Assembly: GCA_031769625.1 (NCBI GenBank)
Contig: JAUIMM010000888.1
Span: 124,001-188,000, forward strand
Direction: 5' to 3'
From: Taudactylus pleione
Taxonomy: Eukaryota; Chordata; Amphibia; Anura; Myobatrachidae
DNA: 64,000 nucleotides
A program made the position numbers and the translations under genes. The notes under the pieces are model-generated. The model searched no databases. It saw only the letters and a list, made by a program, of their open reading frames with translations, and was not told where the DNA came from. Below, piece after piece: positions 44,721 through 55,665 of this stretch (position 1 is its first letter; every line of letters starts with the position of its first letter).

Positions 44721-45760
44721 ATACCATAAAAATTGCTATTTTTATGGTATACAGTGTTTAAAAAAATATATATTTTTTTATAAAATCGCATTGGATACGT
44801 TTTTTAAAAGATGTTCTTGACCAAATTTAATCATAAAAAAACAGATAATTTCGGATCGGTTTTTGGTTAAAATAAGTCAATTAAGTGGTTAAAATAAAAA
44901 ATTATTTTTTTTTAAATAATATACAGTATAAATAACTGAGAGTCATTAATAAATATGAATGGAGGACTGCAGAAGGCATAATTATGCTTCTTAGATAGTA
45001 TACAGAAATTAATGTGGATCTATTGGAGTCTGGGGAAGGGTTAGGAAAGCTCTTTCCTGATCAGATACCCATGGGTCATTAATTCCAGACTATTTCACTA
45101 TAAATTCTCCAATATTGTCATCTGAGAGATTCTGACTATATCAAGCTAATCTGCACTGAGTGACAGAAGGGTGATCTCTCCCACATCATATCATTGCAAA
45201 ACTATTATTACTGTAAATCATGATAATCACTCCCTCAACTTTATATTCCCCCGGACTAACAACCAGCTGATAAATATTGTATGTACAGGGGTCAGCTTTG
45301 TAATGTGTCATATATCTTCTGTACACAACTGAATCCACATAAACGAAGGAAAGCCTAATGGGAGACGTTCGTTTACAGCACATTGAGCGAGAACCTTTAT
45401 AGATGAATATACACACTTTATGGCTGCAGTTACCGTACTAAATGTCCTCATATAAACAGCTTCTTGTTAGTGACGCCTTTGGGCTTGTTTGTTCCACTTT
45501 TACAGTGTATCCCAATGATGAAGCGACAGCTTTAGCTGAGCTAACTTCTAATTTCTTACAGCAAAAGTCTCGAACCTCAGAAACTGAAGGAAACGTTATT
45601 GGCATCATTCTCCCATATAGTCGGATAGAGAGTGTAAGGCCGCTAATTCCACCTATACTGTACTGTATGTGCACAATGTAACACACAGTATTAGGTGTTT
45701 AGGAAATGAATAACATTTACTAAGATTTACTGTATAATTATTTTTCCAGGCATTTTAAGC
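44721..45760. other. Unassigned AT-rich sequence
   Basis: A pair of opposed frames at 45438-45686 is coincidental. No motif recognised. Confidence 0.35.
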
Positions 45761-45930
45761 TGCGTATCCACTTGCCGATTTAAACGAGCGATTGAACAAT
45801 AACGACATTGTTATAGTTCAATCGTTCAGTAGTCGTGCACAAATCGTGCATGAAAATGTTGAAAACGACCAGCGATGCGCGCTCCCGCTGGTCGTTTTTT
45901 ACATCAATCATTGCCTGAACATGCTGGTCA
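45761..45930. mobile_element. Partial MITE with ATCGTTCA-type repeats
   Basis: GCTGCGTATCCACTTGCCGA begins a stretch with AACGAGCGATTGAACAAT and GTTCAATCGTTCAG. It is similar in style to the elements at 59505 and 61516. No right end is seen. Confidence 0.4.
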
Positions 45931-47483
45931 ATCTGCCAATAACGTGATCTGTGTATTTTTCAGTGTCTACAGATAGTTTGTAGGGTTAATCTTAAAAAAA
46001 AACATTACGTAGGGTCCCCCCCCAAAAAGAATAGCCAGCCTCGGGCTCCTCAGCCAGTCCTAGTTCCTAAAAATACGGGTATAAAAAGTTTATTGCTCCC
46101 CCGCACCAACACTGAGCTGCTGAGGCAGTCCTAGTTTTAAAAATAGGGGGAAAAATAGTGTAGGGTTCCCCCTATTTTTAAAACCAACACCTGGCTCAAA
46201 TCCAGCCGGGTGTAAAGCCACAGCCAGTGGACCCTTTCACACGGGTCTCCCCAGCCAAAGCATTATCACCCCAAGCCAGTCAGCCCAAGCTGTGGATCTC
46301 AGGGGAGGTGGGGACCCCCTCAATAAAGGGGTCCCCCCTCTTCTGAGCACCCCAGGCTTAACCTGATGACCGGGGCTCTTCCGAGCACCCCTGGGCGGTG
46401 GGTGCAGGGGTAATAGTGTTGGAAATAGAATTAAACTATTTATTTTTACAGTGGAACTACAGGTGCTAGCGTGCCTGCCCTTTGTAAAAATGTAGTTACA
46501 AAACCACAAGACACACACACCGTAGGAAGTAAAATTTTAATATACACCTACCACACTCACACATACTTACCTACTGCCAGATGTTCGGTCCCCTTCTCCA
46601 TGTGGAGATCCAATGGGTTGTAAAAAAAAAATCCTATTTTCACCTACTTCCTGGTGTAGATTCTGTCCTCTTTTCCAGTAACATCCAACGGGTCTTGGCA
46701 GAACAAAAAAACGAGTGTCCCGTACCAGCTTGGACAAGCATAGGTATATGTGTTATTATCACATATACCTATACTACGCAGAATGACAGAAGACGCTACT
46801 CTTCTGAAATTCTCACGGCCCGCCAGCCAATCAGTGGATGCTCTAAATGTAGCGGACGCTGATTGGCTGTGACCCACGTGCTGTAGAGTGACAGGCAGTC
46901 ACAATCCTGACAAACACGGGAGCTACAGTATATAAATAAATACCCGATTTTTTTTTTTTTTTTTTAAACTCTCGATTTTGATTGTTCCTATCTGTCTTTA
47001 AAAACAAATCATTTCAGGACTAACACGAATTTTAGTATATTGACCCCTACCTGTCTACTTGAAGTACTGTATTATAGGGATGACATTTCTTTATTAACTT
47101 TCTTAAGTATCAGAGTACTGTAGTTGCTACCTGTGTTTATTTTCAGTATTAGATAATTACTGTCTGGTTCTGAAACATTTGTTTCCTATCATATGCTCTA
47201 ATGGAGTTCACTTGCTGCTGCGTTTCTTTACTTAATTTCTTGCTGATCCTTTATTTTTTTATTTAATTTGTTTGTCCATAACATTCTTTGCTTGAGGATA
47301 AGTGTTCTGTCTTGTACTAATTTCGGTGCCATGAGAATATAGGATCTTCCACTTACTGAAAGTAAAGCAGTGACTTTGTTGCAGATTAATACCCCTTTTA
47401 TACCTAAAACCCAGGTCCAACCTGCTGAGGCTGGACCTGGATTACTGCATGGGCTTCTCCTCCTTCTGGCGCTTAGAGATTAT
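45931..47483. other. Unassigned repeat-like sequence
   Basis: 46010-46420 repeats the theme CCCCCTATTTTTAAAA, TCCTAG, GAGCACCCC in several orientations, which suggests an old dispersed repeat. A long hairpin ATAGGTATATGTG / CACATATACCTAT lies at 46740-46773. 47400-47480 is the left half of an older foldback whose right half resumes at about 48365. Confidence 0.4.
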
Positions 47484-48001
47484 GGACCTCGATCAGACCC
47501 GCTCGCAAGCGCTGAGCGCTCGCAAGCGGGTCGATGTTTAGGCCCTGCGCACGCACAGCGGCCGCACTGCGTGTGCGCAAGCCCCGGAGCGAGAGAGAAA
47601 TTCTCTCGCTCCGGAGCTCACTACAAAAGGGGTGGCTGTCAATGTTGATCGACAGCTTGCCCCATTTTGTAGGCGTGGCGGGGGGGTGGTTTCTTTAAGG
47701 AACGCCTGCCATTTTGTGGGTGGCCGCACTGACATCAGCAGTGATGTCAGTGGGGAGCTTCCTGCTCGATCAGAGCAGGAAGCTCCCTGGGGCTTGCGGT
47801 TGCGGAGACCCAACATTAGGGTTTTGTCCCGATGGTCACAATTGTCTTGACCATCACGACCATCGACCTGGTCGGTCGCTAAAGCTGTGGGTGGTAACCC
47901 ACAGCTTAGATAGCAACCAGGAGGCCGCACTTCAAAATACAAGCGGCCGCCCACATTCAGAACGTGCGCTCGCATTTTGCGAGCGCCTCTGAATGAGGGC
48001 C
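47484..48001 (+). mobile_element. Group A hairpin-chain MITE, diverged, 518 bp
   Basis: The ends are GGACCTCGATCAGACCC and CCTCTGAATGAGGGCC, with TAT on both sides (47481-47483, 48002-48004). Stems differ from 2585 but the order is kept, for example GGGAGCTTCCTGCTC with its complement at 47755-47789 and CACTGACATCAGCAGTG near 47729. Confidence 0.9.
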
Positions 48002-48008
48002 TATATTA

Positions 48009-48363
48009 TTAGAGATGTGCAGTTCGGTTCTCCAGAAATCCGAATCCACCTGAATTTCGTGAATCCGGGTAAATCCGAGTCGCGGTTCTAATCTCCTGAG
48101 GAGATCCGGGTAAATCCGGGTTGCGGTTCTGATCTTTTTGCGGTTCAGAATTCAGATTTTAAATCCGAATTTCGCGTTTTGGATTGCATAAATTACATGA
48201 TTTTAGCTGTTTTTAAAACTTTTTATCTATTTTTTATTTAAAAAATCCTGACGCAAAACCAAAACACTTGAGTGTGGTTTGCAAAACCAAATCCAGATGC
48301 AAAACCTCGAAGGAGATACAGATCCAAAACCAAAACCAAAATACGGGGGTCGGCGCACATCCC
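48009..48363 (-). mobile_element. Interspersed repeat with AGGGATGTGCGCCGACC end
   Basis: The ends are AGAGATGTGCAGTTCGG and GGTCGGCGCACATCCCT, inverted. The body has many GGTTTTGG / CCAAAACC motifs and CAGCTAAAATCATGTAATTT on the minus strand, shared with 14597-14930. It probably belongs to a non-autonomous DNA transposon family. A TSD was not fixed. Confidence 0.65.
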
Positions 48364-49490
48364 TAGATATTATCTCTAAGCGCCGGTGAGCCAGCTCCCC
48401 ATAGGATGTTAATGGGACTCGGGTTGGTTGACCTGGGTCATCTGTTCACACTGCAGGGTTACACGGGTCATTCCCATGTTAAATCCTACTGGTTACCCAG
48501 TTTGGATTGTCGGGTCACTCAACATGGGAATCCAATCCTGGCCCCATTTACACTGAGCCACGACCCGGGTTATTTGGCCAGTGCTAAAGAGGTATACAGG
48601 TGTTCTGCCCACATTTAAGAAAATTCAGGAATGGGCCCTATGCCGCATTGTATTTTGGCGCACGTATTTTCTGAAAAAGCAATATAAAAATATGCCAGGC
48701 CAGAATAAATATGCAAATTGGCAACCGCTCAGAAGGGAGTCGCCTTCTACTCGCCAGCGCTGTTAGATTTATTTCATGCTGGCAGGAGGAGATGGCTTCT
48801 CATAAATGGTGTAAGAGACAACTGGACATGGCCGATAAGACAGTCATGGATTGGAATAAGTCTGCGCGGTACCTCTGGTGAAAATTTTACAAAAAGAAAA
48901 ATCAGCAGGGAAAATATGATTTTTGAAATCTACAAATATTTCGGGTAAAGCATAGAGAACAGATATGTTGATAGAGGCCAGATTTGCTCACTTACAGGTT
49001 AACCACAGGTACAAGTTTGTGGAGCCAAAGACAGGTGTACCCAACATGTAGGGATCAGCAAAGTGCAGACATAAATATAGAGGAACAACCCTTTGTCATT
49101 TAAAATCAATTTGCCACTGTTTCTATGGTGCTATAAGTAAGCAAAAAAGATCTATTTGATGCAATTCTATCAGCAATACATGTTGTTTGGGAGCCACAAG
49201 TCAACTTTTCAGAATGTAACGGTTGAAGCAGTTGTCTTTTTGTTTTATAGAGAAACACCCAGCCAAGTTGATAAAGAAAGGTAGTCCCTATAATGTATCA
49301 ATTAGACATGTAGTAGCTACTATAATATCTATGTACTTTATTTTATTATTATCTTTTATTTGTTAGGCACCACAAGGTGTATGCAGTGTCGTGCAAGAGG
49401 TATCCTAAAAAAGTACAAAGCATAAATACAATGCACAATAATGATAGTCCAAAGCATTATACAAATACATATACAAGGAGTGAAAAGTAT
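48364..49490. other. Right half of older foldback, then unassigned
   Basis: TATCTCTAAGCGCCGG at 48369 is the complement of CTGGCGCTTAGAGAT at 47466-47480, so two elements landed in the centre of one older palindrome. ACCCGGGT-like sequence continues to about 48570. Nothing is recognised after that. Confidence 0.5.
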
Positions 49491-49494
49491 AGCT

Positions 49495-50600
49495 GGAAGG
49501 GTAGGGCACCTTGCCATAGTGAGGGTCAGCAGGCATTGGTAGAGGGAAGGGTACCTTGCTGTAACTAAGACCAGCAGGCAGGGTAGAAGGTAGGGTACCT
49601 TGCTGTAACTAAGACCAGCAGGCAGGGTAGAAGGTAGGGTACCTTGCTGTAACAAAGACCAGCAGGCAGGGTAGAAGGTAGGGTACCTTGCTGTAACTAA
49701 GACCAGCAGGCATTGGTAGAGGGAAGGGTACCTTGCTGTAACTAAGACCAGCAGGCAGGGTAGAAGGTAGGGTACCTTGCTGTAGCTACGATCAGCAGGC
49801 ACAATAGAGGGTATGGCACCTTACTGTATCTATAGTCAGCAAGCCGGGGAGAAAGTAGGGCACCTTGCTGTAGTTAGTGTCAGCAGGCAGTGAAGAGGGT
49901 AGGACATCTTGCTCAAACTAGGGTCAGCAGGAAGGGTAGCGATTAGGGCACCTCGCTGTAGCTAAGGTCAATAAGCAGGTTAGAGGGTAAGCACTTCGCA
50001 GTAGCTAGGGTCAATAAGCAGGTTAGAGGGTAAGCACTTCGCTGTAGCTAGGGTCAGCAGGCCGGGCAGCGGGTAGAGCACCTTGCTGTAGCTAGGGTCA
50101 GCAGGCAGGTTTGAGGGTATGGAATTTCACTGTAGCTAGGATCAACAGGCAAGGAAGAGGGTAAGGCGCCTCGCTGTAGCTAGGATCATTAGGCTGGTTA
50201 GAGGGTAGGACACCTCGCTGTAGCTAGGATCAGCAGGCAGGGTAGAGGGTCAGTCACCTCACTGTAGCTTGAATCATTAGGCTGGTTAGAGGGTAGGACA
50301 CCTCGCTGTAGTTGGAGTCATCAGGCAGGGTAGAGGGTCAGTCACCTCATTGTAGCTAGAGTCATTAGGCTGGTTAGAGGGTAGGGCGCCTTGCTGTAGT
50401 TGGAGTCATCAGGCAGGGTAGAGTGTCAGTCACCTCACTGTAGCTAGAATCATTAGGCTGGTTAGAGGGTAGGACACCTCGCTGTAGTTGGAGTCATCAG
50501 GCAGGGTAGAGGGTCAGTCACCTCATTGTAGCTAGAGTCAATAAGCTGGATAGAGGGTAGGACACCTTGATGTAGCTAGGGCCAGTAGACAGAGGTGCAT
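49495..50600. repeat. About 44-bp minisatellite, about 25 units
   Basis: Units of the form AGGGTACCTTGCTGTAACTA plus AGACCAGCAGGCAGGGTAGA. The first six or seven units are nearly identical. Later units drift and from about 50170 form two alternating types, TCATTAGGCTGGTTAG and TCATCAGGCAGGGTAG, giving a double-length period. Confidence 0.9.
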
Positions 50601-50639
50601 AACAGTAAATGGTACATCAGCTCTTAGTGATCTACCCAT

Positions 50640-51290
50640 CGTATGGGTGAGCAGACATTGTCAGAGTTGCTGAAGGGGAAAATAAGAAGAGAGAATAGAA
50701 GCAATAGTGGTAAAGATAGTGTAGCGTAAAGAACAAGACGGGAAGAACAAGATGGAAGAGGGGTTGATAAACAGATGGAGGGAGAACTGGGAAGGAGACA
50801 TTGTGCTTAGGAGGAGGGAGTGAGAGAAGATGTAAGAAGAGGGCTGGCAGGCTTTGGTGACATGGTGTGTTTTCAGGGAACATTTAAAGCTAGGGAAAGT
50901 GGATGAAACTGAGACTTGGCAAGGGAGCGCGTTCCAGAGGAGGGTGGCACAGCGGGAGACATCTTGAAGGTGGGCATGGGAGGCAGTGACCAGAGTAGAG
51001 GTGAGGCGGCAGTTGGAGGAGGAGTGGAGACGGCACCTGGTGAAGAAATGATTACAGGATTTATGGGTAAGGGTGAGAAGTTTGAACTGGATTCTGAGCG
51101 GGATAGGGAGCCAGTGTGGAAGGTTACAGAGGGGGGAGGCAGGTGACCTGCGACGAGGAAGAAAAAGGAGACAAGAATCAGTGTTAAGGACAGATTGGGG
51201 GAGTAAAGACGGCAGAGGGAGACCAGAAAGGAGAAAGTTACAGTAGTAATGGCAACTATATCTAAGCAACTATAAGTCATTTTTCCATTT
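50640..51290 (-). pseudogene. L2-type LINE reverse transcriptase, C-terminal end
   Basis: A 202-codon frame (50661-51269) shows the L2/CR1-clade tail: LPHWLPIPLRIQFKLLTLTH in the middle, then VSRCATLLWNALPCQV, then FPSFKCSLKTHH. These correspond to the usual LHWLPVRQRIEFKLL, LWNSLP and FKSLLKTHLF. The catalytic part of the reverse transcriptase and the endonuclease are missing, so the copy is strongly 5' truncated. Its 3' part runs directly into the 44-bp minisatellite. Confidence 0.85.
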
Positions 51291-51675
51291 GCTACCAAAT
51301 TATTGCTGACTATGGAAAAAGTTACAAAAGTATAGATGGAGCGTAATTCAATGTCATGAAATTCACAGCTACTCCCATCACTTTACCTTATACGTACCCT
51401 CCTGCGACTTTCACTAAGTACATTGTTTAATCTTTCTCACTTCCTTCTGTATCTCCAGCCACATTTTTCTATGGGCAGACAGAATCGCTTCTTATCCTGC
51501 GGTACGGCACAGCGCTGCTTCCTAGATGCTGCAGTACATTGCGCAGAGCGCCCAGCCAAGAAGGGTCCTGTCCTAGGACAACGTAAGCCATAATAATAAT
51601 AATATTAACCATTCTATAGAAAAGACTTCAAAACATAACCATAGAGCACGCAAAGAAGCAAAGGAATGGTAAAGC
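51291..51675. other. Unassigned sequence
   Basis: Nothing recognised. Confidence 0.4.
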
Positions 51676-51678
51676 AAT

Positions 51679-52247
51679 GGGGTATATGTATTATAGCGGC
51701 ACATAACGTGCCACTATATCGCTTCCCGCTTCGCCTCTTTACCGACACGAAGCAGGAAGCACTACCGATGAGATGTATGAACATCTCATCAGCCGGAGAG
51801 GGGGAGCGTTAACTCCCCCCTCCGGCACTACCCGTCAGAGACAGCAGCGCATCAGCCTATTGCTGATGCGCTGTGTCTCTGTTCCGGCCGGCTCCACTGA
51901 GCATGTGCGGGATCTCGCAAGTATCACGAGATCCCCGCGTTGAGCCCTGGAGCCGGCAGCCGCCGCAGCAGGGATAGCGCTGTCCCTGCTGTGGGGATAG
52001 GCTAGTGCCAGGCTGTAGCTGTCGATAACGATAGCTACAGCCGGCCGAACGGTCAGACGATCTGACCGTTAATACATAGCCCAGGCTATCGGCGCTGCTA
52101 TCTTGTAGTAAGCAGCACCGATAATGACAGGGGCGCATAGCGCCTCTGTCATTTACTGCCCAGACCTCCGATCATACATTGGGGAGAAGCGGAATCAGCG
52201 CACATAACGTGCGCTGATACCGTTTCTGTGCTTCATACATCTTCCCC
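51679..52247. mobile_element. Second-family hairpin-chain MITE, 569 bp
   Basis: The ends are GGGGTATATGTAT and ATACATCTTCCCC, with AAT on both sides (51676-51678, 52248-52250). The interior is again a row of palindromes with unrelated sequence: GGCACATAACGTGCC (51699), GAGATGT/ACATCTC (51770), GCCGGAG.../CTCCGGC (51791-51826), AGCGCATCAG/CTGATGCGCT (51846), GATCTCG/CGAGATC (51910), AGCAGGGATAG/CTGTCCCTGCT (51966), GCTGTAGCTGTCG/CGATAGCTACAGC (52013), AACGGTCAGA/TCTGACCGTT (52049), TATCGGCGCTGCT/AGCAGCACCGATA (52087), ATGACAGGGGCGC/GCGCCTCTGTCAT (52123) and CAGCGCACATAACGTGCGCTG (52197). Confidence 0.85.
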
Positions 52248-52250
52248 AAT

Positions 52251-52796
52251 GTGTTTAGCAATGGTAGCTGGGTGGGACGTCCTAGCAAATAAATGAATCG
52301 TAAATTTGGACAACACCCGAAAACTCTTAGTCACGGTGCTACGCTCAACACTATAAACTCTACGCTGACCGTAGTTTACCGTGTAATAGACGCTGATGTT
52401 CGGTGCGGTGTGTTAGCACTTTTCCTTGGGCCTTCTCCAAAACTCTGGTCGACAACAGGTGCCGTAGTCCTGCTGTGTTAACCTTCATCCAATATCGAGA
52501 GAGGATGGAGGACTAATGAGGACATTAACATTCACAAAAGTATCTTGGGAACCAACAAACCGGGGCCAACACTAAAGCCTTCATACTAATTAGATGAGCC
52601 CGTTTCCCAGGTGCTAGGCATTTATCTGTGAAAAGCAGGAGATAGTGTAAGGAATAAGATATTTACACTGGGGAGAAACCAATGAACTGTTGAACAGATT
52701 ATAAAAATGACGATAAAACATAGCGCTCTTCTGAATATTATTAAGCTTTAATGTAACCAGGCAGAAGGATAATGTAGAAACACTGCAGTATATATA

Positions 52797-52845
<49 letters not shown>

Positions 52846-53327
52846 TTCTATAAACATATACAATACACTGATAGTATTTATATTAACAGTAAATCAGTTT
52901 GTCCCCGAGGTGTAGAAAACAAGTAAAGTATTAATCTCTGCAGAAGATTATTAAATACTTTTTTGTATTAATTAAAACGTGTTATGTGTTTTTTATTATG
53001 GAAGGGAGAGTTTTGCGGAAATGGGTTCATGCTTTGTTTAACCTTAACGTCTGTTGGGTATTTGCACAACTAGTTTGGAGTGAATTAAGAAGCAACGAGA
53101 CGCGGTATATATGGAGAAATACTGGGGAGGATTAACCCATTTTCAGCTCAAGTACAGAAAACTGCGCTGTTTTACTCTGTAAATATGGCCGATTCTAAAG
53201 GAGAATAATAATTATTTATATACATGAAATCATTGCAGAGTGAACATCTAATACATACAGAATATATATATATTTCACTTCACAGAACGAAAGCAAATAT
53301 GTGCATTGTGATGTCGGGCTGAATATA
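52251..53327. other. Unassigned with AT microsatellite
   Basis: An (AT)n tract followed by T9-10 lies at about 52793-52850. The rest shows nothing recognisable. Confidence 0.5.
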
Positions 53328-53864
53328 GGGCCTGATTCACCAAGGAACGCAACTGCTGAAGGGTACACAGGTCGGCGATTGTTGCGTACTGCGCAGGCAT
53401 ATGCATCGCAGTGTGCATGCACGAATGCCTAACTGTGATCAGGACTGCGATCACAGTGAGTACTCAGACCCATCGCAGAGTGATTGACAGGAAGTACCGT
53501 TTGGGGGTGGTGACGGGGAAGAGTGGTCGGAGAAACGCAGGCGTGTCAGTGCGTTCGAACTCCGTTGCAGGGGCGTGCATAAACTAGCCACTGTGATGGC
53601 ATACGCAGCCCGAGCTCTCACTGCGTGCAAGAAAGTCAGCAATTTAGCGGTAGGGTCAGACCTGCTTTAAATGTGCATGTGGCTCCGATGTACTTCGATG
53701 TTACCAATGTTTTGGCTGGATTGCAAGGTATTACGGATGAGCGAGAGGGGAAGTGGGCGGCTGCATGTTGTCCGTGCGAGTGCTTTGCAATTGCCATTAT
53801 TAGCATACATTCGCAGCAGAACTGCGTGCGCGATTGCATCAGCGATCCTTGCTGAATCAGGCCC
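53328..53864 (+). mobile_element. Group E MITE, 537 bp
   Basis: The ends are GGGCCTGATTCACCAAGG and CCTTGCTGAATCAGGCCC, with ATA on both sides (53325-53327, 53865-53867). The interior is unlike the other groups except for GAGTGATTGACAGG followed by GTGGTGACGGGG. Confidence 0.85.
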
Positions 53865-53867
53865 ATA

Positions 53868-54406
53868 GTGCAGTGTAGAAGATATGAGAACAGAAAAGCA
53901 AACGCTGCGGTAGATGGTAAATCAGTACATTTATAAACAGCTATTAAGTCACAGTATCGATCTTGATTAAAGAGACGTAGGGCGGGATGCGTGGCACATT
54001 GCATCCTTTGCAGGCAATGCCAGTATGCATGACGAACACCACAAAAGGGCCACTCTCTAGGCAAGAGCGGCCCTTTGCGATGGAGGGACTTCCGAGTCTA
54101 TGACCCAGAAGTCCCTCTGGCGTCCTTCTGTGCTAGGAGGGATCCGATTGGATCTCTCTCACAGCACTCTCCCGATAGAAGCCCATAGGCATCGCATTCC
54201 AGGGCTTGGTGCATATGAGAAATGCCGTCAGGGTTTGACCGCATTTATACCTTTGCTGCATCCTACCCCTAATATGCTACCACAAGACAATATAAATTGT
54301 CCTGAATATGATAATGCACTTGTTAGAGCTCAGAGATTTGGATGGATTATAAAATTGTCCGGGTAAATGCATGTGGCCCTAAAATATTTAAATGATCTGT
54401 GACATA
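53868..54406. other. Hairpin-rich stretch, possible eroded MITE
   Basis: Consecutive hairpins AAGGGCCACTCT/AAGAGCGGCCCTTT (54046-54076), GAGGGACTTC/GAAGTCCCTC (54084-54119) and GAGGGATCC/GGATCTCTC (54137-54162) resemble a short hairpin chain, but no ends were found. Confidence 0.4.
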
Positions 54407-54621
54407 GGGCCTGGTTCAGATATGAGACTAGAGTGAGTAACATTCTGGCTGACCCTTCCGGCATGGCAGGTGGGTGTGGCCGGTGCAAGGTGGCGGGCAT
54501 TGTAAAGCTGGGGGCGGATCCAAAACGACGCGATTCAGCATGACTCGCGTCACCCCTCCCCCCCCCCCCCGGACGAATTGGGAGGGTAGACAAGTATGTG
54601 CAAAATGTACAGAGAGATTAA

Positions 54622-54796
54622 GGGGTATATTTACTAAAGTGAGACTTATTAGAAGTGGAGATGTTGCCCTTAGCAACCAATCAGATTCTAGCTATTATCT
54701 TCTGGAAGGTGCTAGATAAATGTTAAGTAGAATTTGATTGGTTGCTAAAGGCAACATCTCCACTTCTAAAAACTCTCACTTTAGTAAACATACCCC
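54622..54796. mobile_element. Foldback MITE GGGGTATATTTACTAAAG, 175 bp
   Basis: The ends are GGGGTATATTTACTAAAG and CTTTAGTAAACATACCCC. AAGTGGAGATGTTGCC and GGCAACATCTCCACTT form the next arm pair. Close relative of 34290-34485. Confidence 0.85.
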
Positions 54797-54901
54797 TTAG
54801 ATTCGGGAGGTTGTGTGTCCAAACTGAGTGGAGGGGGAAGTGTAAGAATCAAGCAGCCAGTATTTACCCTGGGTATCTGGTCTTTACGTCTACTGTAAAA
54901 A

Positions 54902-55291
54902 GGTAGACAATATTTGGGTAAACAATGGAAGTTAGACAGGCAATAGGTCGACAGGGTCTGAAGGTCGACAGGGTCTGAATGTCGACACACTAAAGGTCGA
55001 CTAGTAACGAGGTTGACAGGTACAAATGGTCAACACATTTCTTTTATTTTTTTAAGGTTAGGGTTAGGCACTTACCCCGACGTTTAGGGTTAGGCACCAG
55101 GAGGGAGGGTTAGGGTGAAGATTAGGACTAGAAAAAAAATGTGTCGACCAGTTTGGTGTCGATCATTTGTGTGTCGACCTAATGACCCTGTCGACCTTAT
55201 GTACCTGTCAACCTTCAAACCCTGTTGCTCTTTAGACCATGTCGACCTAATGCCTGTCTAACTTCCATTGTCTACCCAAACATTGTCTACC
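54902..55291. mobile_element. Foldback MITE with repeated GGTCGACA sites and TTAGGG core
   Basis: Terminal repeats of about 50 bp begin GGTAGACAAT and contain GGAAGTTAGACAGGCA on both arms. Next come several GTCGAC-containing units (AGGTCGACAGGGTCTGAA and similar on the left; GTGTCGACCTAATGACC and similar on the right). The centre is GGTTAGGGTTAGGCACTT-type sequence. Confidence 0.8.
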
Positions 55292-55435
55292 TATTTACTG
55301 TACACCTAATGATCCACACCCTTTACCATGCATGCAAAAAATTTATGTATTTGCCCATTTGCAGTGCAACATGGTTAGTGCAGGTGCAGAGTTACTTCCT
55401 CTGTCTTAATCTATTCCAAACTCTGAATCAGGCCC

Positions 55436-55524
55436 ACAATTCTAACCGTGCCACAGCTCACGTACTTGCAACTGCGCATGACTGAATAATTCTGGAAACC
55501 CCTACAATGCATACGTTACACAGA
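55436..55524. other. Short unassigned link
   Basis: Nothing recognised. Confidence 0.4.
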
Positions 55525-55665
55525 GGGCCTGATTCACACATGTACGTTCATCCGATGATGAATGTACATCTCTGATGTTCCCGGGTCTGCGCAAGATCCG
55601 TTTTGCGCATGTGCAGAATGTCTGACACCTCCTTCAGCATTTGCATCGGAGATGGACTGATTTGC

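Larger units (their letters stand above)
54407..55435 (+). mobile_element. Group F MITE carrying two nested MITEs
   Basis: Left end GGGCCTGGTTCAGATATG, right end AAACTCTGAATCAGGCCC. Flanks are ATA and ACA, so the duplication is imperfect. Removing 54622-54796 and 54902-55291 leaves an element of roughly 460 bp. Confidence 0.6.

Noticed and set aside
45438..45686. Pair of opposed 79-82 codon frames
   Set aside because: Exact antisense shadows of each other with no motif.
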